Shown one piece after another: positions 25,224 to 36,974 of a stretch of DNA of 64,000 bases. Both the position numbers and the translations under genes were made by a program. The notes below the pieces were generated by a model, which had not been told where the DNA came from, made no database searches, and saw nothing but the letters and a program-made list of their open reading frames with translations. Position 1 is the first letter of the stretch, and every line of letters begins with the position of its first letter. Source of the DNA: Prochlorococcus sp. HOT208_60m_813I02 (lineage in GTDB: Bacteria; Cyanobacteriota; Cyanobacteriia; PCC-6307; Cyanobiaceae); assembly GCA_002025865.1 (NCBI GenBank), contig MWOR01000172.1, positions 25,890 to 89,889 on the forward strand, given 5' to 3'.

Positions 25224-26123
25224 ATGTCTTTGTATCTACCTCATGTAATAATTTTAATTGGGCCTACTGCAAGTGGCAAAACAGAATTAGCTATTGAAAT
25301 TGCAGAATATTTTAAAACTCATATACATAATATTGATTCAAGGCAAATTTATAAGTCCATGGATATTGGAACAGCCAAGCCATCTAAAATCCAACAAAAA
25401 AAAATAAAGCATTTTTTAATAGATATTGAAGAACCAATCAATCCAATTAATGTAAAACAATTTCAAGAAATTGCTCAAAAATCAATTAAGAGAGAAATTA
25501 AACAAGATAATTTACCTTTTCTTGTTGGAGGAAGTGGGTTGTATATGAACTCAATTACAAAAGGATTTTTTGTACCAGATGTCCCTCCTCAAAATAATTT
25601 CAGAAGACAATTAGAAGAACTTGGTCAGGAAAAATGTTGGGAACTGTTAAAAAATTGTGATCCATTATCAACAAAGAAAATCAATTTTGCTGACCACGTT
25701 AGAACAATAAGAGCTTTAGAAGTCTTTTACGTAACAGGTAAACCTTTATCAACTCTGAAGGTTCAAAAACCGCCTAGCTGGAAAATTCTAGAGCTTGGAT
25801 TAGATAGAGATAATTTAAAAGAAAGAATTTTTCAAAGAACAAAAAATATGTTTTTATCTGGAATTATTGAGGAGACGAAAGACCTTATCTCTAAATACGG
25901 ATTTGATTTGCCAATATTAAAAACTATTGGTTATCGAGAAGCTAGGGATGTTTTAAATAACCGTTCAACAATTGACAAAGCAATTGATTTGACTGCTACA
26001 AAAACAATTCAATTTGCCAAAAGACAAAAAACTTGGTTTCGTAATAAAAATAATCCTCTTTGGCTTAATAACAAAAACCTGCTAAAAGATGCAATAATTA
26101 AAATAGAGTCTTTTTTAAGCTAA
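25224..26123 (+). CDS. miaA: tRNA dimethylallyltransferase
   Basis: 299 aa; [45 protein letters not shown]. Confidence 0.97.
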   Translation: MSLYLPHVIILIGPTASGKTELAIEIAEYFKTHIHNIDSRQIYKSMDIGTAKPSKIQQKKIKHFLIDIEEPINPINVKQFQEIAQKSIKREIKQDNLPFLVGGSGLYMNSITKGFFVPDVPPQNNFRRQLEELGQEKCWELLKNCDPLSTKKINFADHVRTIRALEVFYVTGKPLSTLKVQKPPSWKILELGLDRDNLKERIFQRTKNMFLSGIIEETKDLISKYGFDLPILKTIGYREARDVLNNRSTIDKAIDLTATKTIQFAKRQKTWFRNKNNPLWLNNKNLLKDAIIKIESFLS

Positions 26124-26175
26124 CTTTATAAAAATAGATTTGTTCATCACCCAATCAATTTATTGAATTAACTGA

Positions 26176-26748
26176 ATGCCCCCACGCCCACGCTTTGACA
26201 GACGAGCTCCAGTTAGAGAGCTACCAAATATAAATGAAAGAATAAAATACCCTCAATTGAGAGTCGTTGATTCAGATGGAAAACAATTAGGCGTCATAGA
26301 TAGATTAAAAGCATTAGAAATAGCATCTCAAAGAGAACTTGATTTAGTTTTAGTAAGCGAAAAAGCAAATCCTCCTGTTTGTAGAATCATGGACTACGGT
26401 AAATACAAATTTGAACAAGAAAAGAAAGCTAAAGAAGCAAGGAAAAAATCTCATCAAACAGAAGTTAAAGAAGTAAAAATGAGATATAAAATCGACAAAC
26501 ATGATTATGATGTTCGGATTGGACAAGCTACTAAATTTCTAAAATCGGGAGATAAGGTAAAATGCACTGTAATGTTTAGGGGAAGAGAAATTCAACACTC
26601 AAATTTAGCCGAGACACTTCTTTTCAAAATGGCTAATGATTTAGAAGAGCAATCAGAAGTTCAACAAAAACCAAAAAGAGAAGGAAGAAACATGATTATG
26701 TTTTTAAGTCCTCGCAAAACTCCTCTTATTAAAAAAGATGATGGGTGA
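26176..26748 (+). CDS. infC: Translation initiation factor IF-3
   Basis: 190 aa; [50 protein letters not shown]. Confidence 0.98.
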   Translation: MPPRPRFDRRAPVRELPNINERIKYPQLRVVDSDGKQLGVIDRLKALEIASQRELDLVLVSEKANPPVCRIMDYGKYKFEQEKKAKEARKKSHQTEVKEVKMRYKIDKHDYDVRIGQATKFLKSGDKVKCTVMFRGREIQHSNLAETLLFKMANDLEEQSEVQQKPKREGRNMIMFLSPRKTPLIKKDDG

Positions 26749-26825
26749 TAAATTGTTATCAAAAAATATGCCAAATGTTAAAGTGTCACTATATTAAAAA
26801 GTAAACTAGTCAGGACTTTTCTAAA

Positions 26826-27812
26826 GTGAGATTCCATATTCAACAAGACAGTGATATCCCAGCATCTACTCAACTAAATAATCAAATTTGTTTCGCAATT
26901 GCGGCTAGACATTTTCCTCCAGGACACAGACTTCCCAGTACGAGGCAACTTGCAATGCAGACTGGACTCCATCGTAATACTATAAGCAAAGTTTACAGAC
27001 AACTAGAAATAGATGGGGTCGTTGAGGCAATAGCTGGATCAGGTATCTATGTAAGAGATAATCTTACTAAAAGAGAATTTACGAAATCACTTTACTCAAA
27101 CGATAAAATAAGGAAAGCTCCTGATCAAGAAGCAAAGAAGGTTATTGACAATTTAATAAGTCTTGGATTTACTTTACAAGAGACGAGAGAGATATTGAAC
27201 AATGAAATTGAGTGGCGTATTAAGTGCGGATCAAGAATCATAGTCAGTACTCCTAGAGAAGATATTGGAGCCTCTATGTTAATAGCAGAAGACCTCTCTA
27301 CAACAGTTAATGTGCCAGTAGAAGTTGTTCCTATGGAAGAATTAGAAAAAGTTTTGAGTAATTCAAATAATGGTACGATTGTCACAAGCAGATATTTTTT
27401 ACAGCCTCTAGAAAAAGTTGCTAAGCAACATGGAGTTCGCGCTATTGCAGTTGACTTGAGCGACTTTCAAAAGGAATTAAAAATTCTCAAGGAATTAAAT
27501 GCTGGAAGTTGTGTAGGTATTGTTAGCATAAGTCCTGGTTTATTGAGAGCAGCAGAAGTCATTATACACAGCATGCGTGGTAGTGAATTAATGCTTATGA
27601 CGGCAATCTCAGACAATAACAGTAGATTACTTTCACTTTTAAAGGCTTCGAACCATATAGTGTGTGATGGACCTAGTTTGTCAGTTGTAGAAAATACATT
27701 ATTAAAAAATCGTTCTCAGTTGATGAGATTACCTCAAATAATATGTGCTAAAAATTATTTAAGTATCGAAACAATAAATCAATTAAAAAAAGAAATAGGA
27801 GTTATTAACTAA
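26826..27812 (+). CDS. GntR-family transcriptional regulator with a non-aminotransferase C-terminal domain
   Basis: 328 aa; wHTH FPPGHRLPSTRQLAMQTGLHRNTISKVYRQLEIDGVVEAIAGSGIYV; GTG start; directly upstream of cysE. Confidence 0.92.
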   Translation: MRFHIQQDSDIPASTQLNNQICFAIAARHFPPGHRLPSTRQLAMQTGLHRNTISKVYRQLEIDGVVEAIAGSGIYVRDNLTKREFTKSLYSNDKIRKAPDQEAKKVIDNLISLGFTLQETREILNNEIEWRIKCGSRIIVSTPREDIGASMLIAEDLSTTVNVPVEVVPMEELEKVLSNSNNGTIVTSRYFLQPLEKVAKQHGVRAIAVDLSDFQKELKILKELNAGSCVGIVSISPGLLRAAEVIIHSMRGSELMLMTAISDNNSRLLSLLKASNHIVCDGPSLSVVENTLLKNRSQLMRLPQIICAKNYLSIETINQLKKEIGVIN

Positions 27813-27815
27813 ACC

Positions 27816-28553
27816 ATGATATTGAAAACTTTTAAATCAGATATAGCAATTATCAGAGAGAGAGATCCCGCCGCAAGAGGAATATTAGAGATATTTCTTT
27901 GCTACCCTGGCTTTCAATCAATAGTTATACATAGGTTTACTCATAAATTATGGCAATTAAAGATTCCTTTGATTCCCCGCTTACTCAGTCATCTTAATAG
28001 GCTTGCAACAGGTATTGAAATCCATCCTGGGGCAAAAATTGGTAAAAGGGTTTTCATAGACCATGGAATGGGCGTTGTAATTGGTGAAACTGCTGAGATA
28101 GGAAATAACTGTTTGCTTTATCAGGGAGTGACCTTAGGAGGTACTGGTAAAAGCCACGGCAAAAGACATCCCACCTTAATGGAAAATGTTGTAGTAGGAG
28201 CGGGGGCAAAAGTTCTTGGATCCATCACGGTAGGATCTAATACTCGTATTGGTGCTGGCTCAGTAGTTGTACGAAATGTAGAGGGGAACAGCACTGTGGT
28301 CGGAGTTCCTGGCAGGGTAGTGCATCAAAGTGGTGTCAAAGTAAATCCGTTAGCTCACTCTGCATTACCAGATGCAGAAGCTAATGTGATAAAAAATTTA
28401 ATGGATAGGATAGACTCTCTTGAAAATGAAATTCTTAAATTACAAAAAACATTACAATGTATAGCCAGCTCAGAATCTATTGATATATCTAAACTCGGTG
28501 ATTCTCAAAATCTTAAAGACAAAGAAATTTTAGAATTTCTTGGAGATGATTAA
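27816..28553 (+). CDS. cysE: Serine O-acetyltransferase
   Basis: 245 aa; RDPAARGILEI, left-handed beta-helix hexapeptides, HPTLMENVVVGAGAKVLG. Confidence 0.96.
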   Translation: MILKTFKSDIAIIRERDPAARGILEIFLCYPGFQSIVIHRFTHKLWQLKIPLIPRLLSHLNRLATGIEIHPGAKIGKRVFIDHGMGVVIGETAEIGNNCLLYQGVTLGGTGKSHGKRHPTLMENVVVGAGAKVLGSITVGSNTRIGAGSVVVRNVEGNSTVVGVPGRVVHQSGVKVNPLAHSALPDAEANVIKNLMDRIDSLENEILKLQKTLQCIASSESIDISKLGDSQNLKDKEILEFLGDD

Positions 28554-28562
28554 ATATTAATT

Positions 28563-31391
28563 TTATTTTTCATTAACGTCAGTTTTAGGTTGAAACATAA
28601 ACATTGAATAAATAACATTTCGTCTCATATTAGTCATCATTTCGAGGAACATGTCATATCCTTCGTTTTTATATTCGATTAATGGATCTTTTTGACCATA
28701 ACCCCTCAATCCGACTGATTCCCTTAAGGAATCCATGGATTGAAGATGTTCTCGCCATAAATTATCGATTTGCTGCAAAATGAAAAATCTTTCAGCTTCT
28801 CTCATTAATCCTGGACGAATCTTTTCAATTTGTGATTCCTTTAAATCATAAGCTATCCGCAACTGCTCTTGAAGATAGTTTTTTAATTCTTCTATTGAAA
28901 GTAAATTAATATCATCAGATTTAAGATCATCTAATAAATATATAAATTCTTTGACTTTAGAAATTAATTGATCAATATTCCATTCTTCAGGAGGAAGATC
29001 AGGATTAATATAAGCATCTACAATTTCAATCATTGTCCTTTCTCCATATCCTATTACTTGTCTTTTTAAATCAATTCCTTTCAATACTCTTAGTCTCTCG
29101 CCATAAACTGCTTTTCTTTGGTTGTTCATTACCTCGTCGTATTCAAAAACTTGTTTTCTAATATCGTAATAGTAAGTTTCAACCTTCTTTTGAGCACTTT
29201 CTAGAGACCTAGTAAGCATTCCTGACTCAATAGGCATATCTTCATCAACCCTAAATGCATTCATTAGATTTGCAACTCTATCACCTCCAAAAATCCTTAA
29301 TAAATTATCATCTAAAGATAAAAAGAACCTTGTACTTCCAAGATCACCTTGTCTTCCTGCTCTTCCTCTAAGTTGATTATCCACTCTTCGTGATTCATGT
29401 CTCTCAGTACCAATTACATGTAAACCGCCAGCTTCTCTTACTTTTTCTTCTTCATGAATCAAAACTTTTTCATATTCTTTTTTTACATCAGACAAAGATT
29501 CTCTCAAAAGCTTTATCAAGTCATCATCAGTTGGTGCTTTTTCTGCAGCTGTAGCTATCCTGTCATCAAGCTCCAATACAGAAAGTTGTCTATCTCCCCA
29601 ATTTTTAACAAGTTCAACAGATAAATGAGAGAGTTTCTTTTCAATTACTTCATCTAGTTTGCAAGGGAAAAGACTTGTTGAAGGATTTGAAATATTCTTT
29701 TTCAAATTTGAACTAGATTTTGTCGAAAACCCATCCTTAGATTTTGAATTTCTTTGTTTAGGTATTGGTGGTTTATGCTCATTATCAGGCTTGACTAACA
29801 AAGGAATTAAAATTTCTTTTAATTTGAGCCTTGCCATATAGTCACTATTACCGCCAAGAATTATATCAGTTCCCCTTCCAGCCATATTAGTCGCAATAGT
29901 AACTGCACCTGCTCTTCCAGCCTGAGCAACAATTTCTGCTTCACGTTCAACATTCTCTGGCTTAGCATTTAACAAATTATGTGGGATTTTTTCTTCAGAT
30001 AAAAGTGAACTTAATAATTCACTTTTTTCAACACTTGTTGTACCAACTAAAACAGGTCTACCATCTCTATGAATTTTGGCAGTTTCTTTAGCAACGGCTT
30101 TCCATTTACCAATCTCTGTCTTAAATACTTGATCAGACCAATCTTCTCTCTTTCTTATTTGATTTGTCGGTATAACTGTTGATTCTAATTTATAAGTTTT
30201 TTCAAATTCAACCTCCTCAGTTTTTGCAGTTCCCGTCATTCCTGCTAAGCCAGGATATAAAAGGAAAAAATTTTGATAAGTTATGGATGCCAATGTTTGA
30301 GTCTCAGGCTGAATCTTCAGACTTTCTTTCGCTTCTATTGCCTGATGTTGTCCATCACTCCAACGTCTTCCTGGCATTACCCTACCAGTAAATTCGTCTA
30401 CTATGACAGCCTCATCGTTCTTAATAATATAATTAACATCTTTAATAAATAATTCTTTGGCTTTTAAAGCGTTAGTTATATAGTGCGCCCAGGGATCTTG
30501 AGGATTATATAAATCATTCACTCCCAAATACTCTTCACATTTTGCAAAACCCTGATCAGTTAATATACAACTTCTCTGTTTTTCATCAACTTCATAATCG
30601 CCTTCTGGATCGATACCATCTTTACTTAATTCTTTTGCTTTAACTAATGCCAGAGATAATTCTGCAGCTTTTTGATATTTTTCTTGTGGTCTTTCAACTT
30701 GGCCAGAAATGATTAGAGGGGTTCTTGCTTCATCAATTAATATTGAATCAACCTCATCAATTACGCAGTAATTAAATTTTCTTTGAACTACCTCACTAAT
30801 ATCGGTAGCCATATTATCTCTTAAATAATCAAATCCTAATTCTGAATTTGTGGCATAAGTTATATCACAATCATAATTTTTCTTTCTCTCAAATGGATTC
30901 ATATCTTGCTGAATCAAACCGACGGATAAACCTAAAAAACGATGAACTTGTCCCATCCACTCTGCATCCCTTCTAGCTAAATAATCATTTACAGTAACAA
31001 CATGCACACCTTTCCCCGTAAGAGCATTTAAATAACAAGGTAATGTTGCGACAAGAGTTTTTCCCTCTCCAGTCTTCATCTCAGCAATTTGACAGTCATT
31101 TAAAACCATCCCTCCTATTAACTGAACATCAAAATGTCTCATATCAAGAACACGTTTACTTGCTTCTCTGACAATTGCAAAGGCTTTAGGAAGAAATTCT
31201 TCTAGGAGTTCTTTTTGTTTTTTAAAATTTAATTCTGCTGAAATATTTGATTTAAGATTTTGAGTTTCTTTTCTAAGCTCATCATCATTCAATTGAGAAA
31301 TTTCTTCTTCTAAAAAATTTATCTCTTCCACTATTGGTTGATAGCGCTTTAACTTTCGTGTATTCGGATCTCCCAACAAAAGTTTTAGCAT
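28563..31391 (-). CDS. secA: Preprotein translocase ATPase SecA
   Basis: 942 aa; [53 protein letters not shown]. Confidence 0.99.
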   Translation of the reverse strand: MLKLLLGDPNTRKLKRYQPIVEEINFLEEEISQLNDDELRKETQNLKSNISAELNFKKQKELLEEFLPKAFAIVREASKRVLDMRHFDVQLIGGMVLNDCQIAEMKTGEGKTLVATLPCYLNALTGKGVHVVTVNDYLARRDAEWMGQVHRFLGLSVGLIQQDMNPFERKKNYDCDITYATNSELGFDYLRDNMATDISEVVQRKFNYCVIDEVDSILIDEARTPLIISGQVERPQEKYQKAAELSLALVKAKELSKDGIDPEGDYEVDEKQRSCILTDQGFAKCEEYLGVNDLYNPQDPWAHYITNALKAKELFIKDVNYIIKNDEAVIVDEFTGRVMPGRRWSDGQHQAIEAKESLKIQPETQTLASITYQNFFLLYPGLAGMTGTAKTEEVEFEKTYKLESTVIPTNQIRKREDWSDQVFKTEIGKWKAVAKETAKIHRDGRPVLVGTTSVEKSELLSSLLSEEKIPHNLLNAKPENVEREAEIVAQAGRAGAVTIATNMAGRGTDIILGGNSDYMARLKLKEILIPLLVKPDNEHKPPIPKQRNSKSKDGFSTKSSSNLKKNISNPSTSLFPCKLDEVIEKKLSHLSVELVKNWGDRQLSVLELDDRIATAAEKAPTDDDLIKLLRESLSDVKKEYEKVLIHEEEKVREAGGLHVIGTERHESRRVDNQLRGRAGRQGDLGSTRFFLSLDDNLLRIFGGDRVANLMNAFRVDEDMPIESGMLTRSLESAQKKVETYYYDIRKQVFEYDEVMNNQRKAVYGERLRVLKGIDLKRQVIGYGERTMIEIVDAYINPDLPPEEWNIDQLISKVKEFIYLLDDLKSDDINLLSIEELKNYLQEQLRIAYDLKESQIEKIRPGLMREAERFFILQQIDNLWREHLQSMDSLRESVGLRGYGQKDPLIEYKNEGYDMFLEMMTNMRRNVIYSMFMFQPKTDVNEK

Positions 31392-31564
31392 AAGTCAAAG
31401 TCCTTAAAAAATTTATCTTATTACAAACATTATAAATTAGTGCGTTACAACAGAATGAAGAAAACTATTATCTCTTTATTTTATAGAAACGATCGATTAA
31501 GGTATTTAGATTGAAGTCACAAAAATAACCTAGCTGACATCACTTTTCAAAATCTTTTTAATAC

Positions 31565-32020
31565 ATGAAAGAAATATCTCTTATCAAGCATGCCAAAGGG
31601 GCTTTAGGGTTAAGGATTTTTGGATTAGGTCCTAATCTTAAACCAACAAATGGATTAACTAAGCTACAGAAATTACTAGATAGCAATGCTTTCTGGGCAA
31701 AAAATAGAACAATTAATGATCTAAAAAAATGCCTTGCTAACAGTGATGTAATAATAAGTCTTTGGGTTGGCAAGGAAATAGTTGGTTTTGGTAGAGCTTT
31801 AACCGATGGGATTTACCGCGGAGTGCTTTGGGATATTGTCATAGATCAAAATCATCAAGGCAAAGGTTTTGGCACATTAATTGTAAAAAATCTTTTATCT
31901 TCTAAAAAAATTAAAAATACAAAAAAATTGTATTTAATGACAACAAATAAAAAATTGTTTTATTCTCAATTCGATTTTAAAGAAGTTACTTCTCAAAATT
32001 TATTGATTCGTGAAATATAA
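31565..32020 (+). CDS. GNAT family N-acetyltransferase
   Basis: 151 aa; VGFGRALTDGIYRGVLWDIVIDQNHQGKGFGTLIVKNLL acetyl-CoA binding motif. Confidence 0.9.
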   Translation: MKEISLIKHAKGALGLRIFGLGPNLKPTNGLTKLQKLLDSNAFWAKNRTINDLKKCLANSDVIISLWVGKEIVGFGRALTDGIYRGVLWDIVIDQNHQGKGFGTLIVKNLLSSKKIKNTKKLYLMTTNKKLFYSQFDFKEVTSQNLLIREI

Positions 32021-32046
32021 ATCACTTTGTTTCTAGAGAAACAAAA

Positions 32047-32478
32047 TCAAGATACAAATTTACTATAAAGCCATCTTATAAAAGGTCCTAAAATAGGAAC
32101 TGGTCCAAAAGTTGGTCCGCAAAAATCAAAGTAATCTCTGTGCTCTTTGATTAATCCATTTTCACCAAATAATAAACGAGTAGTTCCAGGATAAATAAAT
32201 TCTTTACCCATAATTTTTAAACCCATTGTCCATTCAACAAATCCACAATCACCAGTTATGGAAATTGCATGAGTTTCTAAAAAAACATCATCACATCTTT
32301 TAACTAGCTTTTCTTGAGCTTTAACATAAGAATCTAAGCCCTCTGTTTCCTGAGTTGGGTCTGTAAAAATAACATTCTCATTATAAAATTCAGCCCATTT
32401 TTGTTTTGTTGGTGCATCAGTACCATAAGGTTTAGTAAATAATACCTTTAAATCCTCAACAGAAATCACTCTTGTCAT
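32047..32478 (-). CDS. NTF2/SnoaL-like domain protein
   Basis: 143 aa; WAEFYNENVIFTDPTQE, FIYPGTTRLLFGENGLIKEHRDYFDF. Confidence 0.75.
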   Translation of the reverse strand: MTRVISVEDLKVLFTKPYGTDAPTKQKWAEFYNENVIFTDPTQETEGLDSYVKAQEKLVKRCDDVFLETHAISITGDCGFVEWTMGLKIMGKEFIYPGTTRLLFGENGLIKEHRDYFDFCGPTFGPVPILGPFIRWLYSKFVS

Positions 32479-32524
32479 TACGAAATTTTTATTAAGAATA
32501 TCTTAAAAGATACAAATATTAAAA

Positions 32525-32595
32525 GCGGATGAAGAGATTCGAACTCTCGACATTCTCCTTGGCAAGGAGATGCTCTACCACTGAGCTACATCCGC
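32525..32595 (-). tRNA. trnG: tRNA-Gly(GCC)
   Basis: Minus strand GCGGATGTAGCTCAGTGGTAGAGCATCTCCTTGCCAAGGAGAATGTCGAGAGTTCGAATCTCTTCATCCGC; complete cloverleaf with anticodon loop TTGCCAA. Confidence 0.97.
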
Positions 32596-32656
32596 ATAAC
32601 TTTTTTATTTTATCTCAAAGAAGGGATCAATGATAAAAATAATTAAATTTTTTCAA

Positions 32657-33133
32657 TTAATTTAAATTTTTAATTAAGGATCCCATCTCAATTGCTTGTA
32701 AAGCATAATTCCAACCAAGATTATTTTTAATACCTGCTCTTTCTAAAGCCTGCTGCATAGTATCAGTAGTTAGAACTCCAAAAATAATTGGAACATTATT
32801 TTCATTTGATACTTGCGAAATACCTTTGCTCGCTTCAGATATAACTACATCATAGTGGGAAGTTTCACCACGGATCACAGCCCCAAGAGCAATTACAACG
32901 TCATAACTCTTTTTTTTCATGAGGGTTTTAGCTGCGATTGGTAATTCGAATGAACCTGGAACCCAAGCTATATCTACTTGGTTGCTTAATTCTGAAGTAT
33001 CTAAACCATGTCTTTTTAAACAATCAAGACAGCCAGATAGAATTTTATTTGTAATTAAATCATTAAATCTTGCTATTACAATCCCAACCTTTAAAGTAGA
33101 GGCATTAGTAAAAGAACCCTCAAAAATAGCCAT
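32657..33133 (-). CDS. ribH: 6,7-dimethyl-8-ribityllumazine synthase
   Basis: 158 aa; [38 protein letters not shown]. Confidence 0.97.
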   Translation of the reverse strand: MAIFEGSFTNASTLKVGIVIARFNDLITNKILSGCLDCLKRHGLDTSELSNQVDIAWVPGSFELPIAAKTLMKKKSYDVVIALGAVIRGETSHYDVVISEASKGISQVSNENNVPIIFGVLTTDTMQQALERAGIKNNLGWNYALQAIEMGSLIKNLN

Positions 33134-33182
33134 TAAATTTTACTTTGATATATTAATAGACTCTCACGAAAAGGTATTAAGT

Positions 33183-33380
33183 TCAAACTAATGAAGAAAC
33201 TATCCCTGTAACAAAAACCAAAACAACCCAAACAGCAGCAATAGAATAAATTTTTCTCCTACTTTCTCGCTGTCCTTCTTCAGTAGAAGGTTGAGTCACA
33301 TATAAAACGGGTACTCCAACTACCGCAATTAAAGATGCAAATAATAGAGCATTTACGAAGAAAAAGTTAACAGCCTGCAT
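33183..33380 (-). CDS. psbZ: Photosystem II protein PsbZ
   Basis: 65 aa, two TMs, VVGVPVLYVTQPS...SIAAVWVVLVFVTGIVSSLV. Confidence 0.88.
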   Translation of the reverse strand: MQAVNFFFVNALLFASLIAVVGVPVLYVTQPSTEEGQRESRRKIYSIAAVWVVLVFVTGIVSSLV

Positions 33381-33520
33381 AATTCAGTCTTAAGTTTCAA
33401 ATATTATAAATACTATAATCTCATGAAAATGATAATTTTTAGAGAAAATTTACATATTTTAGCCACTTTAAATGCAAAAAAAAAATTTCTACCTAATATC
33501 TATTTAGGAATTAAAAAAGT

Positions 33521-36262
33521 ATGCAAGAAGATACAATAATTCAAAAAAATTTATTTGCGATTGGTAATGATAATAATGAACAAAAAGAAATAACAAAAAT
33601 TCCAGAAGATTTATCTTTGGAAGATTTAAAAAAAGAATCGCAAAAAAGACCCAGACAAAGAAAAAATTCAACTAATTTAATAAATAAATTCAAGACTGAT
33701 TTAATTTCAAATAACAAAAATGTTTGCATCAATGAAGAATCTTATAGCTATAAAACCGTTTCAAAACTGAAATTAACTCCTGTAATGAAGCATTATGTAA
33801 CTCTAAAAGAAGAAAATAAAGATAGGTTATTACTTTATAGATTAGGAGATTTTTTTGAATGTTTTTTTGAGGACGCTGTATTAATATCTAACCTTTTAGA
33901 AATAACGCTTACCAGTAAAGATGCTGGCAAAGAGATTGGTAAGATCCCTATGGCAGGGGTTCCCCATCATGCAATGGAGAGATACTGTGCTGATTTAATT
34001 AAAAAAAATTATTCTGTGGTTATATGCGATCAATTAGAAAAAAGTTCTGGAAATTATGGGACTCCAATTAAAAGAGGAATAACAAGAATAATTACTCCTG
34101 GAACTGTAATTGAAGAGGGGATGTTGATAGCAAAGAAAAATAATTGGATTACTGCTATTTACTTATCAGAAGAAAACTCAGATGAATCTTATGAATGGGG
34201 GATATCAAAAGCTGATGTAAGCACTGGAGAATTAATAACTTTAGAAGGCCAAACTCTGTCAAAACTATTTGATGAAATTATTAAATTAGATTCTTCAGAA
34301 ATCATTGTAGGAAGCAATACAGTAAGAAATTTATTAATTAAAGGAAATAGTCAAATTACATATACTGTTTCTCAAAAGACTAATTTTGGAATTAATGAAG
34401 CAAATTATCTAATAAAAAATTATTTCCAAATTGCAAACCTAGAGGGAATAGGACTTAAAAATTTAAACAATGCAACTAGATCACTTGGAGGTTTATTAAA
34501 TTATTTAGAAAAAATTAATCCTTCAAATTTAGATAAAGATTCTTCTTTAAAAATCTCATTGGACTTTCCTCAAATCCAATACGGTCACAAAAAATTAATT
34601 ATTGATTATCAAACTCAAAAAAACTTAGAAATCAAAAATACACAACGAGAAAACAATTATGTAGGTTCGCTACTATGGAGTATTGATAGAACTTATACTT
34701 GCATGGGCGCAAGATGTTTAAGAAGGTGGATAGATTCACCACTATTAAACGTTAATGAAATTTATGAAAGACAAAATATAATTACAAACTTTCTTGAATC
34801 TAAAAAATTACGTACAGATACCCAAAATTTACTTAGAGCAATGGGGGATTTAGAAAGACTTGCAGGTAGAGCTTGTGCAGGTCATGCAAGTCCCAGAGAC
34901 TTAATTGCAATATCTGAAGGTTTAAAAAAATTGCCTAGACTAAAATCCATAATTGAATTATTTAAATATGATCTCCCAAATTGGACTGATCAATTAAAAA
35001 ATATTGATGAAGGACTCTTAGAATTAGCTGATACTATAAGTTTTAAACTAGTAGAAAATCCTCCTCTAAATATTAGTGAAGGAGGCATGATCCACGATGG
35101 TGTTGACAATATATTAGATGGTTTACGCAATTTAATGGATGATTACTCTGAGTGGCTAAATAAAGAGGAATTAAAAGAAAGGAAAATTAGCAAAATTTCA
35201 AACCTAAAAATTCAATTTCATAAAAATTTTGGTTATTACATTTCTATAAATAAGTCAAAAGTTAATTTAGCTCCACAACATTGGATCAAAAGGCAAACTC
35301 TCACAAATGAAGAAAGGTATATCACTTCAGAAATTAAAAATAAAGAAAATAAGATTTTCCAAATAAAAAGTAGAGCTTCATCAAAAGAATATGAAATTTT
35401 CTGCGAATTGAGAAATATAGTTGCTGAAAAAACAAAACAAATAAGATCAATCGCAAAATCTATAGCATCTCTTGATGCACTACTTGGTTTATCAATTACT
35501 GCAGTAGAAAACAATTTTATAAAACCTTCATTAATACCAATAAATGATTCAATGACAAAAAATAGTACAAAAATTACCGCAGGAAGAAATCCAATTGTAG
35601 AGCAATTGTTAAGTGATAAAAAGTTTGTAGCAAACGATATCTCTTTTGAAGATAATCAAAAATTAATTATATTAACGGGTCCCAATGCAAGCGGAAAAAG
35701 TTGCTTTATAAGACAACTTGGTTTAATACAAATTCTCACACAAATTGGTAGCTTTGTTCCTGCTAATAATGCTGAAATCAAGATTGCGGATAGGATTTTC
35801 ACAAGAATTGGGGCAGTTGATGATCAATCATCTGGACAATCAACATTTATGGTAGAAATGTCTGAAACCGCATCAATTCTAAATCAGGCAACTTCTAGCT
35901 CACTAGTTTTACTTGATGAGATAGGAAGAGGGACATCTACTTTTGATGGACTTTCAATAGCTTGGTCAGTAAGTGAATATCTTGCAAAAAAAATTCAATG
36001 TAATACTATTTTTGCTACGCACTATCATGAGCTGAATTATTTAAAAAATTCAAATAAGAATATACAAAATTTTCAAGTTTTAGTAGAACAAAATAACGAT
36101 CAGCTAATCTTTAGCCACAGGATTGTCAAAGGGGGCTCAAACAAAAGCTATGGTATAGAAGCAGCTAAATTAGCAGGAGTTCCAAAAGAAGTTATAGAAA
36201 AAGCAAAATCAGTTTTAAATTCTTTAGAAGAAAATAACAAATTAAATTATGATATTAATTAG
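33521..36262 (+). CDS. mutS: DNA mismatch repair protein MutS
   Basis: 913 aa; [69 protein letters not shown]; extra ~85-aa N-terminal extension. Confidence 0.98.
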   Translation: MQEDTIIQKNLFAIGNDNNEQKEITKIPEDLSLEDLKKESQKRPRQRKNSTNLINKFKTDLISNNKNVCINEESYSYKTVSKLKLTPVMKHYVTLKEENKDRLLLYRLGDFFECFFEDAVLISNLLEITLTSKDAGKEIGKIPMAGVPHHAMERYCADLIKKNYSVVICDQLEKSSGNYGTPIKRGITRIITPGTVIEEGMLIAKKNNWITAIYLSEENSDESYEWGISKADVSTGELITLEGQTLSKLFDEIIKLDSSEIIVGSNTVRNLLIKGNSQITYTVSQKTNFGINEANYLIKNYFQIANLEGIGLKNLNNATRSLGGLLNYLEKINPSNLDKDSSLKISLDFPQIQYGHKKLIIDYQTQKNLEIKNTQRENNYVGSLLWSIDRTYTCMGARCLRRWIDSPLLNVNEIYERQNIITNFLESKKLRTDTQNLLRAMGDLERLAGRACAGHASPRDLIAISEGLKKLPRLKSIIELFKYDLPNWTDQLKNIDEGLLELADTISFKLVENPPLNISEGGMIHDGVDNILDGLRNLMDDYSEWLNKEELKERKISKISNLKIQFHKNFGYYISINKSKVNLAPQHWIKRQTLTNEERYITSEIKNKENKIFQIKSRASSKEYEIFCELRNIVAEKTKQIRSIAKSIASLDALLGLSITAVENNFIKPSLIPINDSMTKNSTKITAGRNPIVEQLLSDKKFVANDISFEDNQKLIILTGPNASGKSCFIRQLGLIQILTQIGSFVPANNAEIKIADRIFTRIGAVDDQSSGQSTFMVEMSETASILNQATSSSLVLLDEIGRGTSTFDGLSIAWSVSEYLAKKIQCNTIFATHYHELNYLKNSNKNIQNFQVLVEQNNDQLIFSHRIVKGGSNKSYGIEAAKLAGVPKEVIEKAKSVLNSLEENNKLNYDIN

Positions 36263-36292
36263 ATTTTTGACATTTTATAAAATAAATACTTT

Positions 36293-36916
36293 TTAAATTG
36301 TTTCCCTCAATAAGGCGTTAACCGCAGCAGCTGCCATGGCAGCACCTCCTCTAGTTGAATTCAAAACAATTCTAGGAAGATCGGTCGAAATAAGTTTGTT
36401 TTTGCTATTCTCTACCCCAATAAATCCAACAGGCATTCCGATAATTAAACTAGGTAAATCTTTTGCATTTTCTAAAATATCAATTAAATAAGTTAACGCT
36501 GTAGGCGAACTGCCAATAACTACAATAGGAGATTTGCTTCCAGAATTTATAGCAGATAACTCCTTCCAACCTTCACTTAAGCCATATGCAGTTTTAGTTA
36601 AATTTGTATGATTATTTTTTTCAAACCACATTCTAGCGGTGAATACTTTATTCCTAGTGGTATTTTCTGCCATGGATTTTATGGCTGCTGCTGCCATATC
36701 GGTATCAGTTAAAATAGGAGCACCATTTTTAAGTGCCTGAAGACCCTTTTCGCAAGCACCTTCACTAAAATTTACAAGATTTTGAACTGTGAAATCCCCT
36801 GAAGTGTGGACTAATCTCTCTAAAACTTTTTTTTCCAAATAATTGAGATCATTGGCTACTAAACGAGATCTTATGAATCTGATGCTTTCCAAAAAAATTG
36901 GATGATCTATTACCAT
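36293..36916 (-). CDS. cobH: Precorrin-8X methylmutase
   Basis: 207 aa; HPIFLESIRFIRSRL, IIGMPVGFIGVENSK, TRGGAAMAAAAVNAL. Confidence 0.94.
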   Translation of the reverse strand: MVIDHPIFLESIRFIRSRLVANDLNYLEKKVLERLVHTSGDFTVQNLVNFSEGACEKGLQALKNGAPILTDTDMAAAAIKSMAENTTRNKVFTARMWFEKNNHTNLTKTAYGLSEGWKELSAINSGSKSPIVVIGSSPTALTYLIDILENAKDLPSLIIGMPVGFIGVENSKNKLISTDLPRIVLNSTRGGAAMAAAAVNALLRETI

Positions 36917-36974
36917 TAAATTTAATTTGTGTTAGAAGTAATCATAGTTAATATATGTTTTTTATTGAGCGATT

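Noticed and set aside
36917-36974. Cobalamin riboswitch upstream of cobH
   Set aside because: Only 58 bp of AT-rich spacer; no B12-box-like sequence
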